A DNA stretch of 64,000 nt. Origin: Klebsormidium nitens (Eukaryota; Streptophyta; Klebsormidiophyceae; Klebsormidiales; Klebsormidiaceae). The notes below the pieces were generated by a model. That model had not been told where the DNA came from and did not search any database. It worked only from the letters and a program-made list of their open reading frames with translations. The position numbers and the translations under genes are program-made. Below are positions 12,511 through 24,357 of the stretch, one piece after another. Each line of letters opens with the position of its first letter. The first letter of the stretch is position 1. Location of the stretch: contig DF237105.1 in assembly GCA_000708835.1 (NCBI GenBank), positions 33,783-97,782 of the forward strand, read 5' to 3'.

Positions 12511-12879
12511 TTATCTGCTGTGAGGAAGCGAAGCCAATAAATGTTTCTGTGTCTTGTAACGGTCGATGTTATTGCTAAAGTATTTGTCCATATTCCTCAA
12601 CACCAGCTCAGCACCCGTCCTGGTGCGTACAACGTCCAAAGAAACAGCAATCACCCTTTCCTCGAGTGCTTTAAATGTGCGTCTGAATGCTTTGTGTGGA
12701 TTGTTGTTCCGGTATTTTCTGTCCGTTTTGGCCACCGCTATGTATCCTACATGGTTTAATTTGTCTAAAGTGTACTCAGCTTCACGGATGTTACTGTGTA
12801 CCAAAACATCTGCATACAAGATGGAGCCCTTCAAATACCAACTGAAAGCATCATATGTTTCACCAGGGAAGAAGTTCAT
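12511..12879 (-). CDS. Unrecognised 122-residue protein (possible fragment)
   Basis: An ATG-initiated frame on the minus strand with balanced composition (several Trp/Tyr/Phe, mixed charges) looks more protein-like than its neighbours: it begins MNFFPGETYDAFSWYLKG and ends in a basic region. I do not recognise the family. No splice partner or neighbouring gene explains it. It could be an old gene fragment, a small gene, or chance. Confidence 0.3.
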   Translation of the reverse strand: MNFFPGETYDAFSWYLKGSILYADVLVHSNIREAEYTLDKLNHVGYIAVAKTDRKYRNNNPHKAFRRTFKALEERVIAVSLDVVRTRTGAELVLRNMDKYFSNNIDRYKTQKHLLASLPHSR

Positions 12880-13330
12880 TTTCTATTCGGTGACGGAAAT
12901 CTTTTGATGTAGACGCAGAAAAATCCACAAATTACTATTCGCCCAAGTCCTCCAGAGTTGCCACCCCAAGTTTGCAGGAAGGGCGATTCATGTGCTTCCT
13001 CGAGAGGTCGTTTTACTCTTTACTCTGAATAGTAGGCCCCTGCTGGAGGCGCTACTTGGGACCTGATTGTCGCCGACTAGCAAAACAAACAGGGACGAGC
13101 GGGCCTATCGTACTCGTAAGACACAATGCTCCTCCCAAAACAGCGTCGTAATCCCCATCTTACAAACAGATGCCTTGTAATACATTGCACTTTCCAAACC
13201 CTTTTATGGCGCCATCTCTAGTGGTCGTAGAACATCCATGGCCGACTGCATCCACACATCCTCCATATACTTGGCCGCCTCGACCTGATTCATGTCCTGA
13301 CCGTCAAACCCCCCGCTGGCAACAAGGTTG
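12880..13330. other. Intergenic spacer
   Basis: About 450 bases between the small minus-strand frame and the 3' end of the next minus-strand gene. No repeat, RNA gene or motif seen. The right part presumably holds the 3' UTR of the gene ending at 13331. Confidence 0.4.
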
Positions 13331-16186
13331 TCACCAGCCCAGAAGCATCCTCCCCGCAAAGTCAATCGGCTCCTCCACCCCCCACCTCTGAACCGGCGCG
13401 GTGTCGCCACTCAGGGCCGCAGTGACGTCAATGCTCCTGGGGCTCAAGCCGTCCCCCTCAGAGGGATTCACGTTGCTCTTGTTCTGCCCCAAGGGGAGCA
13501 GGGGCATGCTCGCATCGATGCGGACCAGTGCTGCGGCTGCCGCCGCTGCGGTGAACGAGTTTGAGCGCCCCACGCTGCTCAGCATCGCCGCCCGCTGAAA
13601 AGAGTTGGACCGCGCGAGGGCCGCGGCCAGCGAGCCCGTGCTACCGAACGGACCGGGGAGGGAGGGCAGATTCTCCTGCTGCACGCAACTCCCCTCAAGC
13701 TTCGTCAGCTCCTCGAGCACCGCCTGCATGTCATCCTCTGTCGGCAGCCCCTCGCTAAACTTCCTGGCATGAAGTCCCCCCCCTGCCGGGGAGCAAACCT
13801 CCACCCCCCCAGGCTGAAAAATGCGGTGCGCGGCAGGCAGCTCAAGTGGCGCAGGGGGCTGCAGCTCCCTCTTGCGCTTCCCCCCCGGCCCAGACCGGCG
13901 GGCATTGTTTCCTGGGGGAGGGTTTACGAAACCGGGCTCCTCAGCGTCCGCTTCCAGCCAGTTAAAGTAGGCCCCGAGCGTCGCGCGCGTGCATGGGGTC
14001 AGTGTGGCAAGGAGGTCGCAGTCGAGGCTTGAGCGCAGGTAGCGGATCTCGAGGAGCGAGTGCCGGACCTTCGCAAAGAGGCTGTCGAGGACGGCGACGC
14101 AACCGTCGATGCCGAATTCCTTGGTTCGGGAAGCGTACATGCCAGACAGCTCCTTGGGCCACCAGGCAGGCTCCTGCAAAGGAGGTTTGTAGAAGGGTCA
14201 AGGCTTGGTTTCCCAATGGTTTTAAACAAGCCTTACCTAATGGTTTTGAACTGCGAAATCCTGAGGGTTGGAAAAAAATAAAGTGTGAAATCCTGAGGGT
14301 TGGAAAAAAATAAAGTGTCGGCAAAGGTACAAAGTGGATGCACTTTTGCACGGGGACACAAGCCAGAAAGACACTCGGTATGCAGTTTGAGAACGGTCCA
14401 CTGAAAGCTTGCGAGGTTTTGAGGGTACGTCATACAGACAGTTGGGACGGTATCTGCTCGCATGCACACATGGAAGGGTGAAATTTGAATGCACTTTGCG
14501 AAAGGTAGGAAAACAATCTGCATTTTTGGGTTGTAACTGCAGGGCGAAGTGGGCATATGCAAAGGGGACTACGAAAAAGCTGGAGCTGAGTAGAGGACAA
14601 CTGGAGCCTTTGAGAAAGTCCAAGCAAACCATAGTAGGGGACAATCAATGCATGGAAGATGAATCCAGTTTGTCGCAAAGAACCAATACCAGGGAGTGAC
14701 TTTGAAGACAACAGCTTGATTGAAAGGACCGGAGTAAATTACATACAATAGAACTCAGGTTTCAGTAGATGGTGGGGGTCTTCTCAAAAAGCCCAGTATT
14801 CAGAGCACTGAACCTTGAGCATATGCCAGGCACCGGAGCTGACTAAGTCACTAACCCCACAACATGGATGGAGCAGCAACTTCAGCTTAAAGACATTCTC
14901 ATGGACTTAAAGCAAATGAATGCTCGAGACACTATAAAGGTGGCCCGCCAATTCTGAGGCTAATTGATGCTTGCATGCATCAAGGACCAGTCCCAGCTTC
15001 TATATTCTCAAGGCAAATTCGTCAAACACCAGGATTGTTCTGAGCGAAAAGTCAAATGCAAGCCAACATACATTTCACACCTGAAGCACAGGGCCGAAGA
15101 ACAAGATTGGAAGCAAAGAACTAGTATGGACCATCCCTTACCTTTGATTTGGACCTGGGGGCATTGCCGTTGGTCACCTTGGCGATCAGGCGAGCAACCA
15201 GGGGATGAAGCTCCCGGAATCTGCTCTTGCTCTTTCCAGTGGCATTGCTCCTTCCGAATAGCTCAGCACAAGGCTTGGGGCTCCCCTTCCGATCAACAAT
15301 CTCGATGGACCTGAGGATGGGGTAAAAGAGTCAACAACTTGTATGCAATGAGGTAAGGACATTAAAGGTGAATAGGCAAGAATCCTTTAAGCAGAGAGCT
15401 CCTCATAACCTTCTGATTCAAGAGGAACCCTATGGTTGCAAGTGAACACAGGTGCACTGGCACGCTTGTAAAAGAACAGATTCCTGAGGGACACGAGCAC
15501 GATGTATGCAAAGCCCGAGTAACTCGGGCTTTGCATCAAGATAGTAGACGGAGCAGTTTCCACTGTGTACTTAGCAGACACAAATATTGCAACAGACCAA
15601 GGTGGTTCTTAGATCTACATTCGATTCTCCAAGCAACTACTCTCACACACCACATCAAACTGGGATGATTTTTCAGCCATGACAACATCCCGAAGCCTTA
15701 ATTCTGCTGCTTTCAGAACAACCGTGTTTTGATACAAGAAGGGTGCGAGATAGGCTTGCACTATGTAGAGATGGTCTATGAGCAAGAATGGAACCTCAAA
15801 GGAGCAAATGCCCCTTGGTCTCATTGGTGGACAGGCCCATTCTGATCAACAGAAATATAACTGCATTCTCACATTTGCCCTTCCTTTTGAGCGACACGGG
15901 CCACATCGTCTCTGGTCTTCTGCAGCTCCTCCTGGTAGTTGCCGGAGCATCCTGCCAACTGCGTCCCATCCTCAAACTGGACACAGAATACCATGCAGCA
16001 CACACCACAGTCCTCCTCAATCTTGGGATTGAACAGCTGCTTGACGGCAGCCTCAAGCACCCTCCTCTTACTAACAGTCAGGCGCGTCGCAAGCTCTCTG
16101 TAATCCATCTCCTGCTCGATTTTTGACACAAGATTGAGAGCTCCATTCGGCGAGCTTCTCGTCATTCTTGGCTGGTCGGGGTCCAT
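13331..16186 (-). CDS. Uncharacterised 441-residue Ser-rich protein, three exons
   Basis: Exons 16186-15873, 15310-15142 and 14173-13331 join with phases 2 and 0 into 442 codons including the stop; the first donor (AAAT/GTGAGA) is the weakest junction. ATG 16186 starts MDPDQPRMTRSSP. Residues 1-105 are mixed helical with two adjacent Cys pairs (CGVCC). The middle exon is basic. The last begins with a conserved-looking EPAWWPKELSG and then a helical part, followed by a Pro/Ser-rich tail with two RSNSF motifs that resemble basophilic kinase or 14-3-3 sites. I do not know the family. It diverges from the RINGv gene across about 1.4 kb that may serve both promoters. Confidence 0.65.
14255..14318. 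repeat. Perfect tandem duplication of 32 bases
   Basis: The unit gaaatcctgagggttggaaa... (32 bases, with an A-rich 3' half) occurs twice head to tail with no differences seen, within the intron of the minus-strand gene. Identity suggests a recent event. Confidence 0.85.
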
Positions 16187-17588
16187 TTTGGGATGGCGGA
16201 GCCCCCGCACAGGCGGAGGACTCCATGACCCCGACCCTTCTCTCTTGTGGAATGCCAGTTTTGCAGATGGCATTCAGAAGGCTCCTGGCGTGTTGAACAG
16301 AATGAAGTGCTAAGGTATTGAGAATCTTCCGTTGACACTTGCACTGCGAGAGTGGATGCTTTTAGTAGTATAAATTTGACAATCAAAATTCGGTCCGCTG
16401 ATTGCTGTCCATGGTAAGATTAGTGAAGCTACCCACGCTAGAAGGATGACACATGGCGCCTGCATCACCGCGCATCGTGATGTTACGGATTCTCTGACGA
16501 CCTTTTTGCCATTTTCAATCTGAAGATCTCCGTTCGGTCCCACCAAATCTGATTTCCAGTCACCAGCTCCACAAAACCGCCCCCTTGCATGTGAAAGGAG
16601 ATTCCCATTGACCCTTTTTGCCCTGTACCTATGTTTCTCTTATACCGTACTTGGCCGCAAGTTTTAATGTGTCGTGTTATTAGTTGTACCGAGTACTTTT
16701 CATATGGGTTTACTAAAGCAGTGATCCAAATTGTAACACGTGGCTTCGCAAGGACCGAGACATATCTAAACAATCCGACAAGATCCATTTCGAGCTATAT
16801 GAACCGTTAATTAAGATACTGACTTGGCGGCGTGGCCGAACTTTTCGAAGTGTTGTGCGTGGGAGGACAGAAGCGACTCCGGATCAGTGAGGCTTTCTCC
16901 TCGGAAAAGGAAAAGACGCCATTGAAACCCACAATTCCTCCCAACTTAACCCTTGTTTTAACTCAATTTCCCACAACTTGCCTCATCGTATCCATGAAGC
17001 TGACCTCGATTGTATTGGATGCAACTTATAACTATAATGATTCTAGGACGTTCGATGACTTGGGTCCCGATTACAGTCAACTTGAGCCATTAGATGACCC
17101 AAGTTATAACTGTGGGTTTTTGAGACGTTGGATGACTTGGGTCACAATCGCAGTCATCAGCGTCAACCGGGTTCAGAGTTGTATGGCCGCTTTTATCACC
17201 CACCCATGGCTCCTTACGGGACTTTAAAAATTGAATTGATTGATCACGCCACGTGGTAGACCGTAGAAGAATCATTGGGATAAAGTGAAGCCCGTCGGCT
17301 GATACCCCACTTTTTCAGCTGCCCAAGCTAGAAAGGATACACGCACTACCTCAGGATCATACTCTTCTTCAAGCACTTTTTGCCAATGCAATCTGGATAT
17401 ACTGTCACCTTTGCCTTCAATCTACTTTTCCAGAGTAAAGCGCTGCAATATCTTTTGAGATCCTGAAGAGTAGGGCCTTTCTTGAAGGGTGGCCTCTGAA
17501 CCCCCTGTGAGTGGATGGTTGGAAATGCAGGAGGCAGCCACATCCGAGCAGGGAGAGAGCCACGTTGCAACTGAAAAGCAGGGAAGGA
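16187..17588. other. Shared divergent 5' region
   Basis: Lies between the ATG of the minus-strand gene and the first in-frame ATG of the RINGv gene. 17026-17088 and 17108-17170 are diverged direct copies (about 82-base spacing) sharing cgttNgatgacttgggtc. An upstream coding exon of the RINGv gene could start near 17531 after tggaaatgcag. No core promoter could be fixed by eye. Confidence 0.4.
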
Positions 17589-20564
17589 ATGGAGCTTGCA
17601 AGTGGGCTGCCTAAACTCGTGTCTAGCGTGGTTCTGGATTCAGAGAAGTCAGAAAGGCAGGCGGCACAGGATGGGCAGTCTGTGCCCTTCACTTCCAGCT
17701 GGAGCCCCCTGGCTTTGTCTTGCCCGCTTACCACATTCGGGTCACGAGTCAGCATGCCCAAGCCACGTTCTCTCCTCAAAAGTGCGAGTGCAGGTGTGCT
17801 CCCGCCATTATGGATGCAGGGGCCTGCCAGTTTACCCAGCATAGCGTGCAAAAGGCTCACAATGCAGGGGGATTGCAGGAACAGCACAGGCGAAAGCAGG
17901 TCACCAGTCAAGGACCCCGCATACATCAGCCGGCTGATCCACGCAGCGAGCTGGGACGTAGGCACCCAGCTGCTATTGCAGCCTGAGGCAGCAACGGCGT
18001 TCGCAGAGGTGGACGTGGGCCAGCCCGGGGAAGCAGTCCGGCCCGCAGGGTCCCGTAAGCAGGAAAGCTCGCACTTGTCCCTGCTGAGCGCTGTCCCCTT
18101 ATCATGCGCTCAGCCAAAAGCGCCTCAGCAGTCACTCCAGCTGGAGGTCAGCTGCTCACACGCAGTAGCAGGACCGCAGATGGAGGAGCCCCCTCTGTGG
18201 CCCATGGAAACGCTGCGTCGAGCATTGAGCTGGGGCAAGGACCGCATGAACAGCGGGTGGTCCACATACAGCAACGCTGAGTTCTGCAGGTGAGGGTGCG
18301 CCTGATGATGTAGGGACAATTCAAAGGTGGTGGGACTATGTCTGGAAGGGGTGCACTGGGGCGAAGTATGCACGGTCTCGTCAATTGCGGCCTTTCTAGA
18401 ACACTGGCGCTCAAATTAAATTGTCCAGTTCTCTCGCCTCCTCCCTGGGCGCCTCCGCCGCCTGCCACAGCGGGAACGGGCGGTAGCCCAGGAAGGCGAG
18501 GCAGCGCGCCGCTGCCGTCACTGTCTCCGGAAGCTCTGTCTCTTCGACGGGGGAGGGGTTTGTAATGTTGACACTACTTGCTGGACTCCCGGTTACAATC
18601 GCCGGGAGCTTTACTGGAAGCTGGCTATTCACACTATCTACAGGCTGTAAGATATGTACAGTATCTACAGGGTTATGTACAGGGGTGTCAATGCCCCCCT
18701 CGCTGGCGCTGTTATCTACAAGCTCGAATCCGGCGGGGGTGAGCTCTGGGTAAGACTCTCTAGGCTTCCCTGAGGCGCTTGGGCTGCTGGCCGCGGCCTT
18801 GCTGGAGCCCGGGATGCTTAGAAGGTTCGGCAGGAAGCCGCAGGCAGTGTGAGTCTGATCACAGACTCTGGCAGCAAAGCTCGGATATCACCTGAAGATT
18901 TGTGATTTGGGGAACGGCAACAATGACATGCTCCTTGCATGCTGTTTCTGTGCAGAATCTGTTACACAATAGGTGCCGAGGAGCCCCTTATTGAGATCGG
19001 GTGTGACTGTCGAGATGGCCTCAACCTGGTGAGCTGCACCCCTTTCCTTCCTTTATGCCGCGTGTGCCACACACCATGGTGCTGTGCTGCTTGCACTCCC
19101 TGGGCTGTTTGCTTGCATCATTCCTTGGATCCCAAAGAAGGTCTCAGGTGAGCAACCCTCACTCATCTTTCCCCATTGCAGGCCCATCGCACGTGCATCA
19201 CCCATTGGTTCACAAGTCGGGGTAACAACAAGTGCGAGATTTGCACTTGCGAAGCGGCCAACATTCCTGCACCACTCCCGGTGAGGTGCCTTGACGGACC
19301 CAAAAGCGATGAACCAAGGATAGAAAGGACATGGTTTGCGTACTCTTATCATTTTCAGACTGAGAGGGAGACTCTTGCGGTTTTCAATGCACGGCACTCG
19401 TGGCACTGGTGCCGTTCATGGTGTTGTTGGTTGCTCGCAATGTTGTCTCTAATAAATCTCTGCTGTCTGCGTTCTAGCTTCTACCTCAGGATCCCTCCCG
19501 TCCTGCCCCCTCCGAGCCGGAGCGCGCGCCTCCTACCCCAATACGCAGGGAAGCAGTGCGCGTGAGTGCAAGCCCGACCTTCGTTTCTTGACCTAGGGAC
19601 GCCAGTCACGCCAGTCACTTCAGCAGGGCACCTCGGTTCTCAAGGTCAAAGAACCTTTCATGGGCGCCTTGGTGCAGCTCGGTTTGCTCTTTCTTGGGTT
19701 GCGTATTCTGGACTCATGCGGCTGAGTGCAGGCGCCTGGGGTTCCTGTCAGGCGCCGAGAGTCCAAACAGAGCTCCAGTAATGACTTGGATGGCACTGCG
19801 TGCGCTCTCAAGCAGCATCTCTTCGCCTTTGGGGATTCGGCGTCTACTTGCAGTTCTTCAGTTTCATACTGCTGGCCTCCACTCTTGTGAAATCTTGCTA
19901 CCCGAAGATCCGCGCCCAACAGAAATAGGCCCAGCTTTAGGCCTGCACATCAGAGTTGAGGTTGGATTGCTAGCCAACTGGCACCTTCCTGCTATGCTAC
20001 CGCAGCCATGGACATTAGAAGCTTTGGACCATTGCTGCCGTCAACTAGACTCGCAAGATCATAACTGCGATGTTTCGCTCCAAGATTGTACGAAATTTCA
20101 ATACAGAATGCGCTGCAAACTCAGCACTTATACTTGGAGAGTGACTTAGTGTTTCCCACAAGCTTCTGCAGTGCACAAATTTTCAAGACGTGAAGGACTA
20201 GTCATTAAAGCACTTTTGAGGAAGCTACATTCTGCGGCTGTACTTCAAGCTGTTTGTGACATACTATGCTGCTTGATGACCGTAGTTGGCCTTCCAAAAA
20301 TTTAGTCTGGCTAATCAGGATTGATTTTTGTTGTTCTTCTACTTTTGTGCAAGTTTATCGAGAATTCTGTTGTCGTATCTTGTCTTGTCTTCGTTACGTC
20401 GTATAATCTTCCTTGATCTCCACTCTTGTCGTCATACTTGCGTACATGCCACCATCTCACTCTTACATATGTAGGTGGCTCGGATCTACTCCATTTCCGT
20501 ATCAGCGGCCGTCCTTGGTGTTCTCTCGGCTGCTGTCATCATTGTAATCGTATCGAGGTCCTGA
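17589..20564 (+). CDS. RINGv (C4HC3) E3 ubiquitin ligase with C-terminal transmembrane anchor
   Basis: Exons 17589-18289, 18956-19028, 19182-19280, 19490-19561 and 20475-20564 join with phases 2,0,0,0 and end in TGA. The first splice rebuilds the opening CRIC of the RINGv finger. Zinc ligands follow as CRIC, CDC, H seven residues later, C, then CEIC, an exact C4HC3 RINGv spacing. After a short Pro/Arg linker the last exon encodes one hydrophobic helix (SVSAAVLGVLSAAVIIVIV) and three residues. RINGv proteins of this kind are membrane-bound E3 ligases; the fold and anchor are read from sequence, the activity from family knowledge. The N-terminal ~230 residues are low-complexity and their start is uncertain; the frame is open back to 17511, so an upstream exon is possible. 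Introns of 154-913 bases. Confidence 0.85.
18411..18858 (-). other. 149-codon antisense open frame inside RINGv intron 1
   Basis: On the minus strand a frame opens after an acceptor-like gtctgtgatcag and runs 149 codons to TGA. It has Ser/Pro-rich, repeat-bearing composition (PVHNPVDTVHILQPVDSVN) and then a helical acidic end. It lies wholly in the first intron of the RINGv gene. No other exon on that strand was found, so it is either the last exon of a nested antisense gene or chance. Confidence 0.25.
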
Positions 20565-21355
20565 GCCCAGTGTCCAAGTGTAGAGAGGACTTGAAATGGC
20601 AAAGAAGAACGGGCTGTCTTCTTACAGGCTGGTTGTCGAGTAATTTGATGCATCTTGTGGTACGTTCTCTAGTACAGTTTGGTCAGAGAAAAATTTGGCA
20701 CACCCCTAGCCGTATTTGGATGTGTGAACTCGATTGCCGCACAGTACATTCTGTTCTAGCCCGGTCTAGCCTGCGTCTTGAATTCCAAAGGCCTTCCGCA
20801 GGCTGTGACTATCGAGATGCATATCCAAGCTATCTTATGAGCTGCGTTGACGTCTCTGTTCCACACCATGCGACACTGCGGGGTTGTACACACTCGCACA
20901 TTGTAGGGCGTCCGTGGCTCTGCTTCATCCTCGCCGTTCCTCCTTCGCGCACCCGTTTCATGGTGCGGACATTGAAATCATCCACCTCTTCAAGACAGAC
21001 GCTACAAATCATGCTGGTCCGGAATTCTCCACCAGCACAACTTGCACCCCGTGGTGGCTCTGCAAGAGCCTATTTTAGGGTTTTTGGGGTAGTCTCTGGA
21101 ACCATTCCTTGCAAAGTGCACAGGAAAAACTTGCCATTTCACAACGATATTTCCTGAAGCTGAGCTTTCACAGCACTGGGTCTCTTAGTGAAGAAGGAGC
21201 AGCAATGAATGTCAGCATTTTACTGATAGCACAGTTTCACAGAGCACAAACGCTCTATGGCAATGTGTGTTTAGTATGGAGCATTCTTGAAAACAAGAGC
21301 AAGCGTTGACTGGAGCCCATCATCCGAGAAATGCACTTCTCTCAAACTTGCTTAC
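20565..21355. other. Region downstream of the RINGv gene
   Basis: Holds the presumed 3' UTR of the RINGv gene and low-complexity AT-leaning DNA. No frame with recognisable protein features, no repeat and no RNA gene seen. Confidence 0.4.
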
Positions 21356-21675
21356 GTTGCAAGATTCCGAACTGGTGAAACTTCTGTTCTTGCATCCCTG
21401 TAGCTTTTCAGAAAGTTCATCATCGGGGCCCTCAGCTCCTCTCTGATCGCGCAGTGGTCCTCTATGAACTTCTGTAGCTTGTCATTGCTCGCCAAATACT
21501 GATTAAGGCTCGCCTTCATCGCGGTCGGGGTTTCGCCAAGCCCACCGCGCATGTACCAATCGACAGCCCCCCTAACCAAGTAGGAGAGCAATTGTTCCAG
21601 CGACCCCTTCTCCATCATCCTCTGCTTCAGCTCGAGATCGACGAGTCTGTGCCGCGCGTTCGTTGGATCGAACCT
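21356..21675 (-). pseudogene. Solitary exon of a D5-like (SF3) primase-helicase C-terminal region
   Basis: On the minus strand an exon with a good acceptor (ttttctccaacacag) and donor (GCAAC/GTAAGC) encodes ~107 residues. They match, motif for motif, the segment after the ATPase of the PrimPol-SF3 gene at 57-58 kb: 'RLVD.EL' against 'RLID.QL', then SYLVRGAVDWYMRGGLGE against AWLVRGSIAWYARGSLPQ, then 'NDKLQKFIEDHC' against 'NDHLENFIADHC'. In D5/P4-type proteins this follows the SF3 domain. No Walker-bearing exon was found nearby. It is therefore either a relic or one exon of a spliced gene whose remainder I cannot see. Placement next to another virus-like gene at 22.5 kb suggests a decayed element. 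Confidence 0.65.
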
Positions 21676-22542
21676 CTGTGTTGGAGAAAACCAACATTTC
21701 GGCCGAACGGTTTCCCACCATTCCACCCAGAATCCAGGCCATCCTACCTGAGTTGCACCCATTATACTATCTTGTTTGTTAGAAACACCAGACTACTTTT
21801 GTTTGTTTTGAGGAGGACAGAAGGACAGCTATTGATTCCGTGAATGAAAAATTAGAACGCCAGTGTCTACGGCATGTCTTTTGCCGCCCATGGCATGTTT
21901 CTTGTTCCCTGTGACGTAGTTTGTGAATGAATACAAAGTGCTGACGACACCGATGAGTTTTTGCGTGATGACGATGAGGTGGCGCTGGGAGTGGAGGGCT
22001 GCGAGGAGGACGGACGCGAGTGGTGGTGAGAAGGCATGATGGGGCAAATCGAGCGAAGACTTGTGCTCTACCGGACGAGGCCGTGACAGCAAGTGTGTGG
22101 ATGGGACGCCGTGAGGAGCTTACCCGTTCTGGAGAAGATGCCTCTTTTTGCTTGTGCTCGACACCTCTTCTCTGACTTGACGTGCTCGGCAAGTGGGCGG
22201 TCATGTTGTCGGGAGGTGCCTGCAGAAGAGTACGCACTACGTCAGGACCCCCCTTTTCAGGTGTCCTCTGGAGTGGAACTTTGGGTCAGCCCCTTCCCAC
22301 ATGGCACGTTCTGATTTGTCGAGAGTGATGGTGTGCTACGCTGATGTGTTTTTAGAATGTCTGTTGCTGCCTGTTATAGTTTCCCTGGAAGTTCGGGCAA
22401 AGTCAACCACGGCACCTCACCTGTTGCGCAGGGCTGCCGCTGTGGTGGTTCAAAAGAGAGCCGCTGTTGCAGGTTCGGCTCGAGTCCGGCACCTGGCGCA
22501 CAATGGATGACATATAAGGAAGTCTCGGGGGTGCGATAGAGC
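21676..22542. other. Spacer between two virus-like relics
   Basis: A 152-codon minus-strand frame (21779-22237) is Arg/His/Ser/Pro-rich and reads like noncoding GC-biased sequence. No exon carrying the missing ATPase motifs of the helicase relic was found here. Confidence 0.4.
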
Positions 22543-23428
22543 ATGTTGGAGAATCTGCAGTCACGCAGTGTTGTGTCCGTGCCGTTAAGCGATAGAGAAG
22601 TGGGAATAGAGAAGGAGTTAAAGACTCCGTGCTCAAGGCAAGTGAAAGTCAGCACGATGGCCCAAGTCAGGACCAAACCTTTACGAACCATTCAACATAT
22701 CAGGTTGGACGGCGCAACCCAGAAAGCTTCAGTAAATGGCGTGGTGCAGGCGGTTAGTAGGTGTGATCAAGCGCATATTACGCAGACATATACACGACTG
22801 GCTTGCGAATTCCCAGAGTTCAAGGCACCTGGTGATAGGGTGCAAAAGGTACGGATAAATGGCGTTGGTAGATTGACGCCAGTAGCTGACATGACAACTC
22901 TTATTGAGATAGCCTACGTCCTTCCTGGAAAGGTGGCAACGGCGTTCCGGAGATCCTTGGCCAGCATGATTTGCCGCATGATTCATAGAGGAGATCGAGC
23001 GCCGACACACGAACCTCTCAAAAACCGATGTTCAGGTGGGGCGGTTGACGAGTATGGAGCAGCATCTCATACCGTTCAAGAGTCTGTTGTGGGACGAAGC
23101 AAAATTCGCGGAGCTTAAAGAAGCTGCCAGTGAAAAGAGTCTCATGGGGTCTGTCTATCTGGTGACTTCTACAGACATGAACGTGGTAAAGACAGGGTCG
23201 TGGCGAGGTACCATCCCAGCCCTGAGGAGTCGTTATGCTACTTACTACGGTCAGAACATACAACTATAGGCATTTGCCACAGAGAATTGCCGTTTGGCAG
23301 AGGCATCCTGTCATCGGGTCCTGGCTCCATACCGAGTTTCAATCGAGCTATTTCAACCTGGGCACATCGAACAATATCTAGAAACACTGAAGGACGTCTG
23401 CGAGGAGTGTCTCATCTATCCTGGTTGA
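22543..23428 (+). pseudogene. Virus-like regulatory protein with GIY-YIG-related (T5orf172/MUG113-like) C-terminal domain, broken
   Basis: The first frame (ATG 22543, or more likely 22657) encodes a domain with 'TPVADMTTLIEIAYVLPGK' then 'FRRSLASMICRMIHRGD'. This LPGK..A..FR...A...R...GD pattern is familiar from giant-virus and algal-element proteins. A frameshift near 23030 moves to a second frame with a coiled-coil-like stretch and MGSVYLVTSTDMNVVKTGSW...L..RYATYYG, typical of GIY-YIG-related T5orf172/MUG113 domains. TAG at 23267-23269 interrupts this domain, after which the frame continues to TGA at 23426-23428 with the expected E...CHRVLA...ELF pattern. One frameshift and one stop make it a pseudogene. 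In viruses such proteins are thought to act on DNA; the exact role is unknown. Confidence 0.6.
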
Positions 23429-24194
23429 CATCTGAGCTGGACATAGTCCTGGTCAATTGATAGGACTTTGAATGTAATATGTTCAGACTTTAGTCGCTTA
23501 TTTGTACTGAATTGAGGCATCTGACGGACCTGAGCTGGAATGGATCAAAGAGTGAGTAACGACCAAAAAACGCAGCTCATAATCTGACAGAATGTTTACT
23601 TGCATCAATCTGGCGTGATAAAGCAAATGGGTTGGTTGTGAATTCTGTGAATGCCTAAGTGTCAAATGCAGGAGTATAAAACTACATTTACAACACACAG
23701 GGATCTGTGCCAACAAAGTAGTCAGATAGACGGAATCCACGATGACTTCCACAGCTTACCTGATCCTCAGCGCCGCCTCTATTTTGCTCCCGCAATCTCC
23801 GTTGTCGACACCCCATCCAAGGCAAGCTACTCATGTCTTCGATGGCCATGACAACAGAAAACTAATGTTTCTTCAGCATACTCCTTGCTTGCCGCCTCTT
23901 CAACAAGATAAAACAAAATGCTCAGTATTGAGTGTTCTGAGTTGTCTGTGTCAAGGCCTCATATCGGAGACCAAGTTAAATAGCCCGAGTGCTTGCAGTC
24001 TGCTGTGGAGGCCGTCATACATACACTCACATTAGGTGTGCTGACCGGGACGGTAACGTTTGTGCCCCAAGAAATGGCGGGACTGAGGAATCTGACCGCC
24101 ACGTACTACATTAGCACGCGTGTCAGTCAGTATTGTGAGTCAGCAAGTGACCACGTGATAAACAGGACATCTGGCAGTCACATGCTCCGTTGAG

Positions 24195-24357
24195 AAAACC
24201 CTGTTGGACCTGGGAGCTCAACAAACCCTGTTGGACCTGGGAGCTCAACAAACCCTGTTGGACCCGGGAGCTCAACAAACCCTGTTGGACCCGGGAGCTC
24301 TACAAACCCCGTTGGACCCGGGAGCTCAACAAACCCTGTTGGACCTGGGGCGCTCAA
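24195..24357. repeat. 27-bp minisatellite, six copies
   Basis: Six head-to-tail copies of a unit close to aaaccctgttggacctggga plus gctcaac, diverging at only a few sites (cct/ccc, tgtt/cgtt). It stays open in several frames by chance of its length, and there is no sign that it is translated. Confidence 0.9.

Noticed and set aside
17417-17965. Minus-strand frame of 182 codons opposite RINGv exon 1
   Set aside because: The plus strand rebuilds the CRIC of the RINGv finger through a perfect donor and phase, so the opposite frame is a shadow.
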